Shown here piece by piece: positions 8,199 through 15,656 of a DNA stretch of 64,000 bases. The first letter of the stretch is position 1. The number at the start of each line of letters is the position of its first letter. The notes under the pieces were generated by a model, which was not told the origin of the DNA, made no database searches, and saw nothing but the letters and a program-made list of their open reading frames with translations. A program made the position numbers and the translations under genes. Location: assembly GCF_000024865.1 (NCBI RefSeq), contig NC_013595.1, forward strand, positions 1,116,001 through 1,180,000, in the 5' to 3' direction. The DNA comes from Streptosporangium roseum DSM 43021 (GTDB lineage Bacteria; Actinomycetota; Actinomycetes; Streptosporangiales; Streptosporangiaceae).

Positions 8199-8848
8199 TG
8201 CGTCTCGTCCTGGTAGGGCCCCCCGGAGCGGGTAAGGGGACGCAGGCCCAGTTCGTTGCATCGAACCTGTCTATCCCGAAGATCTCGACAGGTGACATTT
8301 TCCGTGCCAACGTTTCGGGCGGCACGGAGCTCGGCAAGCTTGCCAAGGAATACATGGACCGCGGCGACCTCGTGCCCGACGAGGTCACCATCGCGATGGT
8401 CCGCGACCGTCTCTCAGAGAGCGACGCGCAGGACGGCTTCCTGCTCGACGGCTTCCCCAGGAACGTGCCCCAGGCCGAGATCCTGAAGAAGATGCTCGAG
8501 GAGTTCGGCGCCGGACTGGACATCGTCCTGGAGCTCGTGGTCGACGACGAGGAGGTCGTGCGCCGGCTGGCCGGCCGCCGTACCTGCAGCCAGTGCGGCC
8601 GCATCTGGCACGTCGACTTCGACGACAAGAAGGACGACATCTGCGACGCCTGCGGTGGACGGCTCTACCAGCGGGACGACGACAAGGAGCAGACCGTCCG
8701 GCACCGCCTGGAGGTCTACCAGGAGCAGACCGCTCCGCTGGTCTCCTTCTACGCCGACGAGGGCATCCTGGTCGGGGTGGACGCGACCGGTCCGGTGGAA
8801 GAGGTCACCCAGCGCGCGATGGAGGCCCTGCGTCCCTTCGCGGGTTAG
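8198..8848 (+). CDS. adk: Adenylate kinase, zinc-lid type
   Basis: 216-residue adenylate kinase that interconverts ATP, AMP and ADP in the cytoplasm. The P-loop GPPGAGKGTQ lies at residues 7-16 and the NMP-binding DGFPRN motif near residue 84. The long lid carries two cysteine pairs, CSQC (about 130) and CDAC (about 150), typical of the zinc-binding lid. The GTG start overlaps the secY stop by one base, the usual secY-adk coupling. A strong hairpin follows. Confidence 0.96.
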   Translation: MRLVLVGPPGAGKGTQAQFVASNLSIPKISTGDIFRANVSGGTELGKLAKEYMDRGDLVPDEVTIAMVRDRLSESDAQDGFLLDGFPRNVPQAEILKKMLEEFGAGLDIVLELVVDDEEVVRRLAGRRTCSQCGRIWHVDFDDKKDDICDACGGRLYQRDDDKEQTVRHRLEVYQEQTAPLVSFYADEGILVGVDATGPVEEVTQRAMEALRPFAG

Positions 8849-8859
8849 CGACATTCACC

Positions 8860-8895
8860 AGCACGCCACCCATGGGCTCCCATGGGTGGCGTGCT
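8860..8895 (+). terminator. 17-bp stem terminator between adk and map
   Basis: AGCACGCCACCCATGGG (8860-8876) and CCCATGGGTGGCGTGCT (8879-8895) are perfectly complementary with a two-base centre. In practice the CCCATGGG segment would open into a larger loop. It is followed by GTCGTTTA, a weak T-rich tail. It probably uncouples map from secY-adk. Confidence 0.75.
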
Positions 8896-8965
8896 GTCGT
8901 TTAGGGCACAATCGGGGGAATTGGGCTCCCGGATTGCCCGTTGAACCACCCCAGGGGGTGTGCAC

Positions 8966-9784
8966 GTGTTCAAGAAGAACAAGCATGGAATTCAGGTAAA
9001 GACGCCTGAGCAACTGGAGAAGATGCGGGCGGCGGGGCTCGTGGTCGGCCGGACGCTGAAGCTGCTCCGCGAGAGCGTCCAGCCCGGGATGACGCCGCTG
9101 GACCTCGATGTGATCGCGGAGAAGGCGATCCGGGACGAGGGGGCGATCCCCTCCTTCAAGGGCTACCAGGGTTTCCCGGCGTCGATCTGCGCGTCGGTGA
9201 ACGACGAGGTCGTCCACGGCATCCCCGGTAACCGGCGCGCGCTGCGGGAGGGCGACGTCATCTCCATCGACTGCGGCGCCATCCTGGACGGCTGGCACGG
9301 GGACTCGGCCATCACCGTTCCCATCGGCGAGGTGGACCCCAAGCTGACCGAGCTGATGCGGGTGACCGAGGAGGCCATGTGGCGGGGCATCGCCGCGCTC
9401 ACCGTGGGCCGCCACCTGTCCGACATCGGCCACGAGGTGGAGAAGTACGTCCGTTCCCAGGGCCGCTACGGCATCCCCCAGGAGTACGGCGGGCACGGCA
9501 TCGGCACCGAGATGCACATGGACCCGTGGGTCGCCAACCACGGCAGGCCCGGCCGGGGGCCGCGCTTCGAGCCGGGCATGTGCTTCGCCGTCGAGCCGAT
9601 GGTGAACCTCGGCACCGACCGGACCAAGGTGCTGTCCGACGACTGGACCGTCGTCACCGTCGACGGCAAGGCGTCCGCGCACTTCGAGCACAGCGTCGCG
9701 GTGACACATAATGGACCTTGGGTACTGACCGCCCTTGACGGGGGTGAAGAGCGGCTTGCCGAACTGTTGGGAGACGCGGGCTGA
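8966..9784 (+). CDS. map: Methionine aminopeptidase, type I
   Basis: 272-residue type I methionine aminopeptidase, which removes N-terminal Met from nascent proteins. The five metal ligands are visible: Asp in SIDCGA, Asp in WHGDSAI, His in GGHGIGTEMH, Glu in VEPMVN and Glu in HFEHSVAVT. I choose the GTG at 8966 (MFKKNKHGIQVKTPEQ) because AGGGGG at 8953-8958 is spaced seven bases from it; a GTG two codons earlier is possible. Actinomycetes usually carry a second map gene elsewhere. Confidence 0.95.
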   Translation: MFKKNKHGIQVKTPEQLEKMRAAGLVVGRTLKLLRESVQPGMTPLDLDVIAEKAIRDEGAIPSFKGYQGFPASICASVNDEVVHGIPGNRRALREGDVISIDCGAILDGWHGDSAITVPIGEVDPKLTELMRVTEEAMWRGIAALTVGRHLSDIGHEVEKYVRSQGRYGIPQEYGGHGIGTEMHMDPWVANHGRPGRGPRFEPGMCFAVEPMVNLGTDRTKVLSDDWTVVTVDGKASAHFEHSVAVTHNGPWVLTALDGGEERLAELLGDAG

Positions 9785-9807
9785 GTACGGCGCCCGCCGG
9801 TGAGCGG

Positions 9808-10272
9808 ATGTGGTTGATGATGGCGGCTGGGCCGGAGATGCGGGCGTCGGACGGAGATCGGGACAAGGTCGCCTCGGTCCTGCGGGAGCACTACGCGCAG
9901 GGCCGGCTCACCGTCGAGGAGTTCGACGAGCGGCTGGAGCAGCTCTACACGAGCAAGACGTACGGCGAGCTCGCCACGCTCACCTCCGACCTCCCCGACG
10001 TCGACCTGGGCCGGCTCCCCGAGGCCTCCAACCGCACGCCGGAGCGCCGCGAGGACCGCGACGTCCGTCAGGTGCAGAAGCGGGGATTGACGGCGATGTG
10101 GGCCACCTGGGCGACGGCCAGCGGCATCAACTGGGCGGTCTGGCTCATCCTCGGGGTGACGGGTGGCTTCGACTTCCCCTACCCCTGGCCGCTGTGGGTG
10201 ATGGGGCCGTGGGGTGCGGTGTTGCTGGTCACCACCTTCTTCGCCGGCCTGGGCGACAAGCGGAACCGGTAA
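9808..10272 (+). CDS. DUF1707 protein with C-terminal 2TM domain
   Basis: 154-residue membrane protein. Residues 10-75 match the DUF1707 (SHOCT-like) pattern RASDxDRxxVxxxLxxxYxxGRLTxEEFDERLxxxYxxKTYGELxxLxxDLP, a short domain common in actinomycetes and thought to mediate protein contacts. Residues about 95-150 form a two-helix hydrophobic 2TM domain (GINWAVWLILGV and GPWGAVLLVTTFF). The first ATG after map is used; a later ATG at 9838 directly before RASD is an alternative. The function is unknown. Confidence 0.8.
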   Translation: MWLMMAAGPEMRASDGDRDKVASVLREHYAQGRLTVEEFDERLEQLYTSKTYGELATLTSDLPDVDLGRLPEASNRTPERREDRDVRQVQKRGLTAMWATWATASGINWAVWLILGVTGGFDFPYPWPLWVMGPWGAVLLVTTFFAGLGDKRNR

Positions 10273-10339
10273 TAGTCCACGCTCGGCGTTGAGTGTGCAT
10301 TCCTCCACAGAAGTCCGGGTCAACTCTTCCTAACGTGAG

Positions 10340-10363
10340 CGGTGTCCGAACAGCAGGACACCG
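10340..10363 (+). other. Leader hairpin upstream of small secreted protein gene
   Basis: CGGTGTCC (10340-10347) pairs with GGACACCG (10356-10363) across an eight-base loop, 15 bases before the start at 10379 and just before the AGGAGG ribosome-binding site. It may stabilise the 5' end of the mRNA. A TAACGT at 10331-10336 is a possible -10 element, without a good -35. Confidence 0.4.
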
Positions 10364-10378
10364 TCTCAGGAGGAAGAA

Positions 10379-10834
10379 ATGAAGAAGGCCCGCACCCTTC
10401 TCATCGGCGCCGCTCTCGCCGGTTCGCTCGCCGCCGGCCTCGCCGCGGCCCCGGCCCAGGCCGCCACGGCCGGCGCCCAGCAGGTCCAGAGCCCCCAGAA
10501 GCACTTCTTCGGTCCGTACCATTCGACGTTCGGCGGCGGCGAGAGCTCCGGCCACCGCTCCTACTTCAAGGGCTACTGGTACAAGGACGGCGGTCGCTAC
10601 TGGTTCTTCGGCGACCTGGTCGACCGGGATCGCGACCGCGAGTACAGCTACGTCTGGTTCAGGTGGCACGACAACTCCGGCAGCCACGTGAAGTACTACA
10701 AGACCTTCAGGGGTCTGCACTTCGACAAGTTCGGCGGCTTCAAGAAGAGCCGTGGCTTCGACGACTTCAAGATCCGCGTCTGCGAGGGCGACAACCGCTT
10801 CGACGACTGCGGCGGCTGGCGGGACGCCTTCTAG
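10379..10834 (+). CDS. Small secreted basic/aromatic protein, unknown function
   Basis: 151 residues with a classical signal peptide (MKKARTLLIGAALAGSLAAG, predicted cleavage after AQA near residue 30). The mature part is rich in Tyr, Phe, Trp, Lys and Asp, with a regular pattern of short aromatic strands (GYWYKDGGRYWFFGDLVD, YSYVWFRWHDN, KYYKTF). Two Cys near the end (RVCEGDNRFDDCGG) could form a disulfide. The start has a strong AGGAGG five bases upstream and a strong terminator follows, so this is a well-expressed monocistronic gene. I recognise no characterised family. Confidence 0.8.
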   Translation: MKKARTLLIGAALAGSLAAGLAAAPAQAATAGAQQVQSPQKHFFGPYHSTFGGGESSGHRSYFKGYWYKDGGRYWFFGDLVDRDRDREYSYVWFRWHDNSGSHVKYYKTFRGLHFDKFGGFKKSRGFDDFKIRVCEGDNRFDDCGGWRDAF

Positions 10835-10852
10835 GGCGTTCGGCCGGGCGGG

Positions 10853-10885
10853 CCCTCCGATGACCATGGTCATCGGAGGGTTTTT
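10853..10885 (+). terminator. Rho-independent terminator
   Basis: CCCTCCGATGACC (10853-10865) pairs with GGTCATCGGAGGG (10868-10880), followed by TTTTT (10881-10885). It is a textbook intrinsic terminator for the secreted-protein gene and one of the few with a T-run in this window. Confidence 0.9.
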
Positions 10886-10981
10886 CGCGTTGTGTCAGAG
10901 CTTTACCGCCCGTGGCAGTTGTCCTGGACATGACCGGGTAGATGATCGTTGTCCGGTCAGGCCGTGAGGTGGGGGTGGGTG

Positions 10982-11488
10982 ATGGGCCTCGGGCGAGACC
11001 CTGTGACGACGGCCAAAGTCATGCTGGGAAGCATGGTGGCCCTCATGTTCGCGGGTGGCATGACCGGTGTCGGGGATGTGGAGGTCACGCCGTCGACCGT
11101 CCGGCCGGGGCAGACGGTCAACATCTCCGCCGGTCGGTGCGGCACTCCGGCGACCGCCTACTCGGCGGCGTTCCGCGCCACCGCGGCGCGGCTCGACCGT
11201 CACGCCCGCGCGATGCAGGGCAGCGCGAGGATCAGTCCCCACGCCGCGCCCGGCACCTACGCCATCACCGTCCGCTGCGTCCAGGGCGGGCCGTACAACG
11301 GCACCTTCGTCGTGGGCGACGCCCACCCGACCAGCGGCCCGGACACCGGCGGCGGCGGACTCGCGATGACCGTCGCCGACCACACCGCGCGCACCGCCTG
11401 GCTCTTCGGGTCGCTGATCGCGATCGTGACGGCGCTGGGCGCGAGCTTCGCGCTGGCGCGCGGACGCCGCAAGCGAACCGATCACTAG
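10982..11488 (+). CDS. Secreted, C-terminally anchored protein paired with a sortase
   Basis: 168 residues from the ATG at 10982, which has a GAGGTGGGGG stretch upstream; an in-frame GTG at 10949 is possible. It has an N-terminal hydrophobic segment (VMLGSMVALMFAGGM), then a beta-rich domain beginning VEVTPSTVRPGQTVNISAGR with a Cys pair. A Gly-rich linker, one C-terminal helix (AWLFGSLIAIVTALGASFAL) and a basic tail RGRRKRTDH complete it. The layout resembles the protein at 52771, which also precedes a sortase. No LPxTG is present; LAMTV before the helix only distantly resembles LAxTG. The function is unknown. Confidence 0.75.
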   Translation: MGLGRDPVTTAKVMLGSMVALMFAGGMTGVGDVEVTPSTVRPGQTVNISAGRCGTPATAYSAAFRATAARLDRHARAMQGSARISPHAAPGTYAITVRCVQGGPYNGTFVVGDAHPTSGPDTGGGGLAMTVADHTARTAWLFGSLIAIVTALGASFALARGRRKRTDH

Positions 11489-11642
11489 ACCTCCGTGTCC
11501 GCCCGGGACCTTTCATGCCGCCCATCGGCGGGGCGGCGTTCCGGGCGGGCACGGACCCGGCTGTTCCGTCCGCGTTCTTCTGTGCCTCGCGCTCGCGGCG
11601 GGGTGCGGCGTAGCCGTACCGGAGGGCGGGCGCGGGCGGCCG

Positions 11643-12221
11643 GTGGCCGTGCCGGTGACCACTCCGGCGGGCATGCCGTCCGGGTGGGCCGGGCCCGGTG
11701 GGCGGGGCCGGCCGACACCGCTCGCGGGGGAGCTGGGCCGCGGCGAGCCGACACGCATCATGATTCCGCGCATCGGGGTGAACGCCCCTCTGGTGGTGCT
11801 CGGCCTGGAGGGCGACGGCGCGCTCGCCGTGCCGCCGCTCGACCACGCCGACGTCGCGGGCTGGTACGGCGGGGGCCCGACACCCGGGGAGCCCGGTTCG
11901 GCGGTCATCGTCGGCCATCTGGACACCAGGACCGGGCCCGCCGTGTTCGCCCGGCTCGACGAGCTCAGGCCGGGGGACTCCATCGGCGTGGCGCGCGGGG
12001 ACGGGACCGTGGCGCTCTTCGCGGTGGAGCGGTTGGAGCAGGCGCCCAAGGACCGTTTCCCCGCGGAGCGGGTGTACGGCCCGACAGGCGGGCGGCGGCT
12101 GCGGCTCGTGACCTGCGGTGGTAGCTTTGACCAGGCCAGACGTTCCTACGACGACAACATAATCGTCCACGCGCTGTACCGTGCGGGATATCTCACCTCG
12201 GATCTGAGGTATCCTGAGTAG
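11643..12221 (+). CDS. Class E-like sortase, N-terminus uncertain
   Basis: 192 residues from the first usable start (GTG 11643). The sortase fold is clear: IMIPRIGVNAPLV, catalytic His in GHLDT, catalytic Cys in LVTCGG near residue 157, then an Arg in the usual region (SFDQARRSYDDNIIVHA). Sortases cross-link or anchor proteins on the cell surface, so an export signal is expected. In frame upstream, 11569-11606 reads VRVLLCLALAAGC, a good lipoprotein signal and lipobox, but no ATG/GTG/TTG precedes it in this frame. An ATG at 11515 lies one frame away. Either a non-standard start or an indel is involved. Confidence 0.8.
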   Translation: MAVPVTTPAGMPSGWAGPGGRGRPTPLAGELGRGEPTRIMIPRIGVNAPLVVLGLEGDGALAVPPLDHADVAGWYGGGPTPGEPGSAVIVGHLDTRTGPAVFARLDELRPGDSIGVARGDGTVALFAVERLEQAPKDRFPAERVYGPTGGRRLRLVTCGGSFDQARRSYDDNIIVHALYRAGYLTSDLRYPE

Positions 12222-12406
12222 CGGTTGTGTCAAGGTACCGGCCGGGTGTTTCGCATTTCCTCGCCCGGTGCCGTACACTCCTTTTTCGGTTCACTATGAC
12301 CATTGCGCGTCGGCGGTGTCGCAACCGCCGCTCTCATCGAAGCGCTGGGTCGCGGCTGCTTAGTGTTCCGAAGCCTCAGACGACCGATCAGTGAAACGCG
12401 AGGGAC

Positions 12407-12628
12407 ATGGCCAAGAAAGACGGCGCCATCGAGATCGAGGGCACTGTGGTTGAGTCGCTCCCGAACGCGATGTTCCGGGTGCAGCTCGACAACGGCCATA
12501 AGGTCCTGGCCCACATCAGCGGGCGGATGCGGATGCACTACATCCGGATCCTTCCTGACGACAGGGTTGTCGTCGAACTGAGCCCCTACGACCTCAGTCG
12601 TGGGCGGATCGTCTACCGATACAAATAA
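12407..12628 (+). CDS. infA: Translation initiation factor IF-1
   Basis: 73-residue IF-1, an OB-fold protein that blocks the A site during initiation. The sequence MAKKDGAIEIEGTVVESLPN and IRILPDDRVVVELSPYDL is nearly invariant in actinobacteria. It heads the infA-rpmJ-rpsM-rpsK-rpsD-rpoA-rplQ cluster. The 185-base upstream gap contains a TACACT (12274-12279) that could be a -10 element, but no convincing -35. Confidence 0.97.
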   Translation: MAKKDGAIEIEGTVVESLPNAMFRVQLDNGHKVLAHISGRMRMHYIRILPDDRVVVELSPYDLSRGRIVYRYK

Positions 12629-12652
12629 GCGTCTGAGGGACGAATAAGGACT

Positions 12653-12766
12653 ATGAAGGTCAAGCCGAGCGTCAAGAAGATCTGCGACAAGTGCAAGGTG
12701 ATCCGCCGGCACGGTCGCGTCATGGTGATCTGCGACAACCTGCGCCACAAGCAGCGTCAGGGATAG
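12653..12766 (+). CDS. rpmJ: 50S ribosomal protein L36, zinc-binding type
   Basis: 37-residue L36, the smallest ribosomal protein, starting MKVKPSVKKICDKCKVIRRH and ending RHKQRQG. The ligands C-x2-C, then C and H (ICDNLRH), form the zinc ribbon. It lies 24 bases after infA with an ATAAGGAC ribosome-binding site. Together with S14 and S4 here, it shows that this locus encodes zinc-containing ribosomal protein forms. Confidence 0.97.
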   Translation: MKVKPSVKKICDKCKVIRRHGRVMVICDNLRHKQRQG

Positions 12767-12788
12767 TCGCAGTAAACAGGTCTTGCAA

Positions 12789-12813
12789 GAGTCCGCTCCT
12801 TGGTGGCGGACTC
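12789..12813 (+). terminator. Hairpin between rpmJ and rpsM
   Basis: GAGTCCGC (12789-12796) pairs with GCGGACTC (12806-12813) over a nine-base loop. The 12767-12977 leader also holds a CCCCGG/CCGGGG hairpin further on. The leader before rpsM is where S4-type autoregulation acts in other bacteria, so this is either an attenuator or part of such a leader; no direct proof is visible. Confidence 0.45.
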
Positions 12814-12977
12814 GACCCATGTGAGGCCGCAAAGTAATCGCGCTTCACACCTGTGCAGGCGGCCCACGGCCGTACCCCGCAGGAGACCCCCGGTCGGAGG
12901 CCGGGGCCCTCACCCCGGGCATGGGGAGGGGAAGTGAGGCGTAGGACCTCCGCCATAAAGAAGGAGAATGCCCGACC

Positions 12978-13358
12978 ATGGCTCGCCTGGTTGGCGTCGA
13001 CCTCCCCCGCGACAAGCGGCTGGAGATCGCTCTCACCTACATTTTCGGAATCGGCCGCACCCGTGCGCTCGAGACCCTCAAGGCCACCGGCGTGAACGGT
13101 GACCTCCGTGTTCACCAGCTCACGGACGAAGAGCTCGTCCCGCTGCGTGACTACATCGAGGCGAACTACAAGATCGAGGGTGACCTCCGTCGCGAAGTTC
13201 AGGCCGACATCCGTCGCAAGATCGAGATTCAGTGCTACCAGGGCATCCGGCACCGCCGTGGCCTTCCCGTGCACGGTCAGCGTACGCAGACCAACGCGCG
13301 TACCCGTAAGGGCAAGAAGAAGACCGTGGCCGGCAAGAAGAAGCCCGGTAAGAAGTAG
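12978..13358 (+). CDS. rpsM: 30S ribosomal protein S13
   Basis: 126-residue S13, at the head of the small subunit contacting P-site tRNA and L5. The start MARLVGVDLPRDKRLEIALTYIFGIGR and the C-terminal GIRHRRGLPVHGQRTQTNARTRKG are canonical. The helix-two-turn-helix segment is intact and the tail is Lys/Gly-rich. It is preceded by an AAGGAG ribosome-binding site. Confidence 0.97.
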   Translation: MARLVGVDLPRDKRLEIALTYIFGIGRTRALETLKATGVNGDLRVHQLTDEELVPLRDYIEANYKIEGDLRREVQADIRRKIEIQCYQGIRHRRGLPVHGQRTQTNARTRKGKKKTVAGKKKPGKK

Positions 13359-13403
13359 TCCGCGCAGCCGCAGGACCGAAGACCTCAGGAGTGAAGGCAA
13401 AGA

Positions 13404-13808
13404 ATGCCTCCTAAGAGCCGCCAGGGTGCCCCGAAGAAGGTGCGCCGCAAGGAAAAGAAGAACGTCGCTCACGGGCACGCCCACATCAAGAGCACGTTCA
13501 ACAACACGATCGTTTCGATCACCGACCCGAGCGGGAACGTGATCTCCTGGGCCAGCGCCGGCCACGTCGGGTTCAAGGGCTCCCGTAAGTCCACCCCGTT
13601 CGCCGCGCAGATGGCCGCCGAGAACGCCGCTCGCCGCGCCATGGAGCACGGCATGCGCAAGGTCGACGTCTTCGTCAAGGGCCCCGGTTCCGGCCGTGAG
13701 ACCGCAATCCGTTCGCTGCAGGCGACCGGCCTCGAGGTTGGCTCCATTCAGGACGTCACCCCCGTGCCGCACAACGGCTGCCGTCCGCCCAAGCGCCGTC
13801 GCGTCTGA
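13404..13808 (+). CDS. rpsK: 30S ribosomal protein S11
   Basis: 134-residue S11, on the platform near the Shine-Dalgarno helix. The blocks HIKSTFNNTIVSITDPSGNVISWASAG and VFVKGPGSGRETAIRSLQATGLEV are diagnostic, and the basic C-terminus PPKRRRV matches the family. It lies between rpsM and rpsD as in all actinomycete alpha operons. Confidence 0.97.
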   Translation: MPPKSRQGAPKKVRRKEKKNVAHGHAHIKSTFNNTIVSITDPSGNVISWASAGHVGFKGSRKSTPFAAQMAAENAARRAMEHGMRKVDVFVKGPGSGRETAIRSLQATGLEVGSIQDVTPVPHNGCRPPKRRRV

Positions 13809-13828
13809 CGCCCAGGAGAAGATAGAAA

Positions 13829-14455
13829 ATGGCTCGTTACACGGGTGCGGACTGCAAGCTCTGCCGTCGGGAGAAGACCAAGCTCTTCCTCAAGGGCAAG
13901 AAGTGCGAGTCCGCGAAGTGCCCCATCGAGATCCGTCCTTACCCGCCGGGTGAGCACGGCCGTGGTCGGCCGAAGGAGTCGGAGTACCAGCTCCAGCTCC
14001 GTGAGAAGCAGAAGACCCGCCGCATCTACGGCATCCTCGAGAAGCAGTTCCGCAACTACTACGAGGAAGCCAACCGCAAGGGTGGCAAGACCGGCGAGAA
14101 CCTCCTCCAGATCCTGGAGAGCCGTCTCGACAACGTGGTCTACCGCGCCGGTTTCGCCGAGTCCCGCGACGCCGCCCGCCAGCAGGTCCGTCACGGACAC
14201 ATCCTGGTGAACGGCAAGAAGGTCGACATCCCGTCGTACCGCGTCCGCGAGCACGACATCGTCGAGGTCCGCGAGCGCTCCCGCAACCTCCTGCCCTACG
14301 AGGTGGCCCGCGCCACCTCGGGCGACAAGACGTTCCCGGCCTGGCTGGGCGTCGCTCCGGAGGCCATGCGCGTCCTGATCCACCAGCTCCCGGTCCGTCA
14401 GCAGATTGACACCCAGGTCCAGGAGCAGTTGATCGTCGAGCTCTACTCCAAGTAG
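13829..14455 (+). CDS. rpsD: 30S ribosomal protein S4, zinc-finger form
   Basis: 208-residue S4, a primary 16S rRNA binder and part of the mRNA entry channel. The N-terminal zinc site is intact: CKLC at residues 9-12 and a downstream pair CESAKC at 26-31. The S4 RNA-binding domain is seen in LESRLDNVVYRAGFA and VRHGHILVNGKKVDIPSYRVR. S4 is the classical regulator of the alpha operon in other bacteria. A strong UUCG-capped hairpin follows. Confidence 0.97.
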   Translation: MARYTGADCKLCRREKTKLFLKGKKCESAKCPIEIRPYPPGEHGRGRPKESEYQLQLREKQKTRRIYGILEKQFRNYYEEANRKGGKTGENLLQILESRLDNVVYRAGFAESRDAARQQVRHGHILVNGKKVDIPSYRVREHDIVEVRERSRNLLPYEVARATSGDKTFPAWLGVAPEAMRVLIHQLPVRQQIDTQVQEQLIVELYSK

Positions 14456-14466
14456 CGGCTCACGCA

Positions 14467-14494
14467 GGTGCCGTACGGTTCGCCGTACGGCACC
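14467..14494 (+). terminator. UUCG-capped 12-bp hairpin between rpsD and rpoA
   Basis: GGTGCCGTACGG (14467-14478) and CCGTACGGCACC (14483-14494) are perfectly complementary and close the exceptionally stable tetraloop TTCG (14479-14482). The sequence then reads TATGCTGTTGT, a weak T-rich tail. Being inside an operon, it may partially terminate transcription and so tune RpoA relative to ribosomal proteins, or mark a processing point. Confidence 0.7.
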
Positions 14495-14552
14495 TATGCT
14501 GTTGTTCGAGCGGCGTCAAATAGCGGGCGCCGCCATGCAAGGGGAGACCCAC

Positions 14553-15569
14553 ATGCTGATCGCTCAGCGTCCGACCCTTCTCGAGGAGTCCCTCGAGGAG
14601 ACCCGGTCCAAGTTCATCATCGAGCCGCTGGAGCCGGGTTTCGGCTACACCATCGGCAACTCGCTGCGGCGCACGCTGCTGTCGTCCATCCCGGGCGCGG
14701 CCGTGACCAGCATCCGCATCGAGGGCGTGCTGCACGAGTTCTCGACCGTTCCGGGGGTCAAGGAGGATGTCACCGACATCATCCTGAACCTCAAGGAGCT
14801 GGTCGTCTCCTCCGAGCACGACGAGCCCGTGGTCATGTACCTGCGTAAGCAGGGCCCCGGCGAGGTCACCGCCGCCGACATCGCGCCCCCGGCCGGTGTC
14901 GAGGTGCACAACCCCGAGCTGCGCATCGCCACGCTGAACGGCAAGGCGAAGCTGGAGATGGAGCTGACCGTCGAGCGCGGTCGCGGCTACGTCTCCGCGG
15001 CGCAGAACAAGCAGCCGGGCCAGGAGATCGGGCGCATCCCGATCGACTCCATCTACTCCCCGGTGCTCAAGGTCACCTACAAGGTTGAGGCGACCCGAGT
15101 CGAGCAGCGCACCGACTTCGACCGTCTGATCCTGGACGTCGAGACCAAGCCGTGCATGAAGCCCCGTGACGCGGTGGCCTCCGCCGGCAAGACCCTCGTC
15201 GAGCTGTTCGGCCTCGCCCGCGAGCTGAACGTCGAGGCCGAGGGCATCGACATCGGCCCGTCGCCGACGGACGCGGCTCTGGCCGCCGACCTGGCGCTGC
15301 CGATCGAGGAGCTGAACCTCACGGTCCGTTCCTACAACTGCCTCAAGCGCGAGGGCATCCACACCGTGGGTGAGCTCGTGGCCCGCAGCGAGCAGGACCT
15401 GCTGGACATCCGTAACTTCGGTGCGAAGTCCATCGAAGAGGTCAAGCAGAAGCTGCACGAGATGACGCTCGCCCTGAAGGACTCCCCGCCCGGGTTCGAC
15501 CCCAGCGCGGTGGCCGGCGGCGGCTACGACGACGACGACAGCGCGTACGTCGAGACCGAGCAGTACTGA
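14553..15569 (+). CDS. rpoA: DNA-directed RNA polymerase subunit alpha
   Basis: 338-residue alpha subunit, the scaffold for polymerase assembly whose C-terminal domain binds UP elements and activators. I choose the ATG at 14553 (MLIAQRPTLLEESLEETRSKF) behind AAGGGGAG; an in-frame ATG at 14496 lies just after the hairpin and would add atypical residues. N-terminal domain signatures are GYTIGNSLRRTLLSSIPGAAV and VPGVKEDVTDIILNLKEL; the C-terminal domain shows SYNCLKREGIHTVGELVARSE. The acidic tail ends VETEQY as in Streptomyces. Confidence 0.97.
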   Translation: MLIAQRPTLLEESLEETRSKFIIEPLEPGFGYTIGNSLRRTLLSSIPGAAVTSIRIEGVLHEFSTVPGVKEDVTDIILNLKELVVSSEHDEPVVMYLRKQGPGEVTAADIAPPAGVEVHNPELRIATLNGKAKLEMELTVERGRGYVSAAQNKQPGQEIGRIPIDSIYSPVLKVTYKVEATRVEQRTDFDRLILDVETKPCMKPRDAVASAGKTLVELFGLARELNVEAEGIDIGPSPTDAALAADLALPIEELNLTVRSYNCLKREGIHTVGELVARSEQDLLDIRNFGAKSIEEVKQKLHEMTLALKDSPPGFDPSAVAGGGYDDDDSAYVETEQY

Positions 15570-15656
15570 TTTTTCTGTAACGGGGATCGAGCGACTCCCC
15601 GGCCTGACCCCGGTACCTGATACGGCCGGGGCGGGTTCACTCTCAAGGAGAACGAA

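Noticed and set aside
6732..8261. 509-codon minus-strand frame opposite secY
   Set aside because: Its complement is unambiguous SecY; the minus frame is rich in His, Asp, Arg and Gln with no family pattern.
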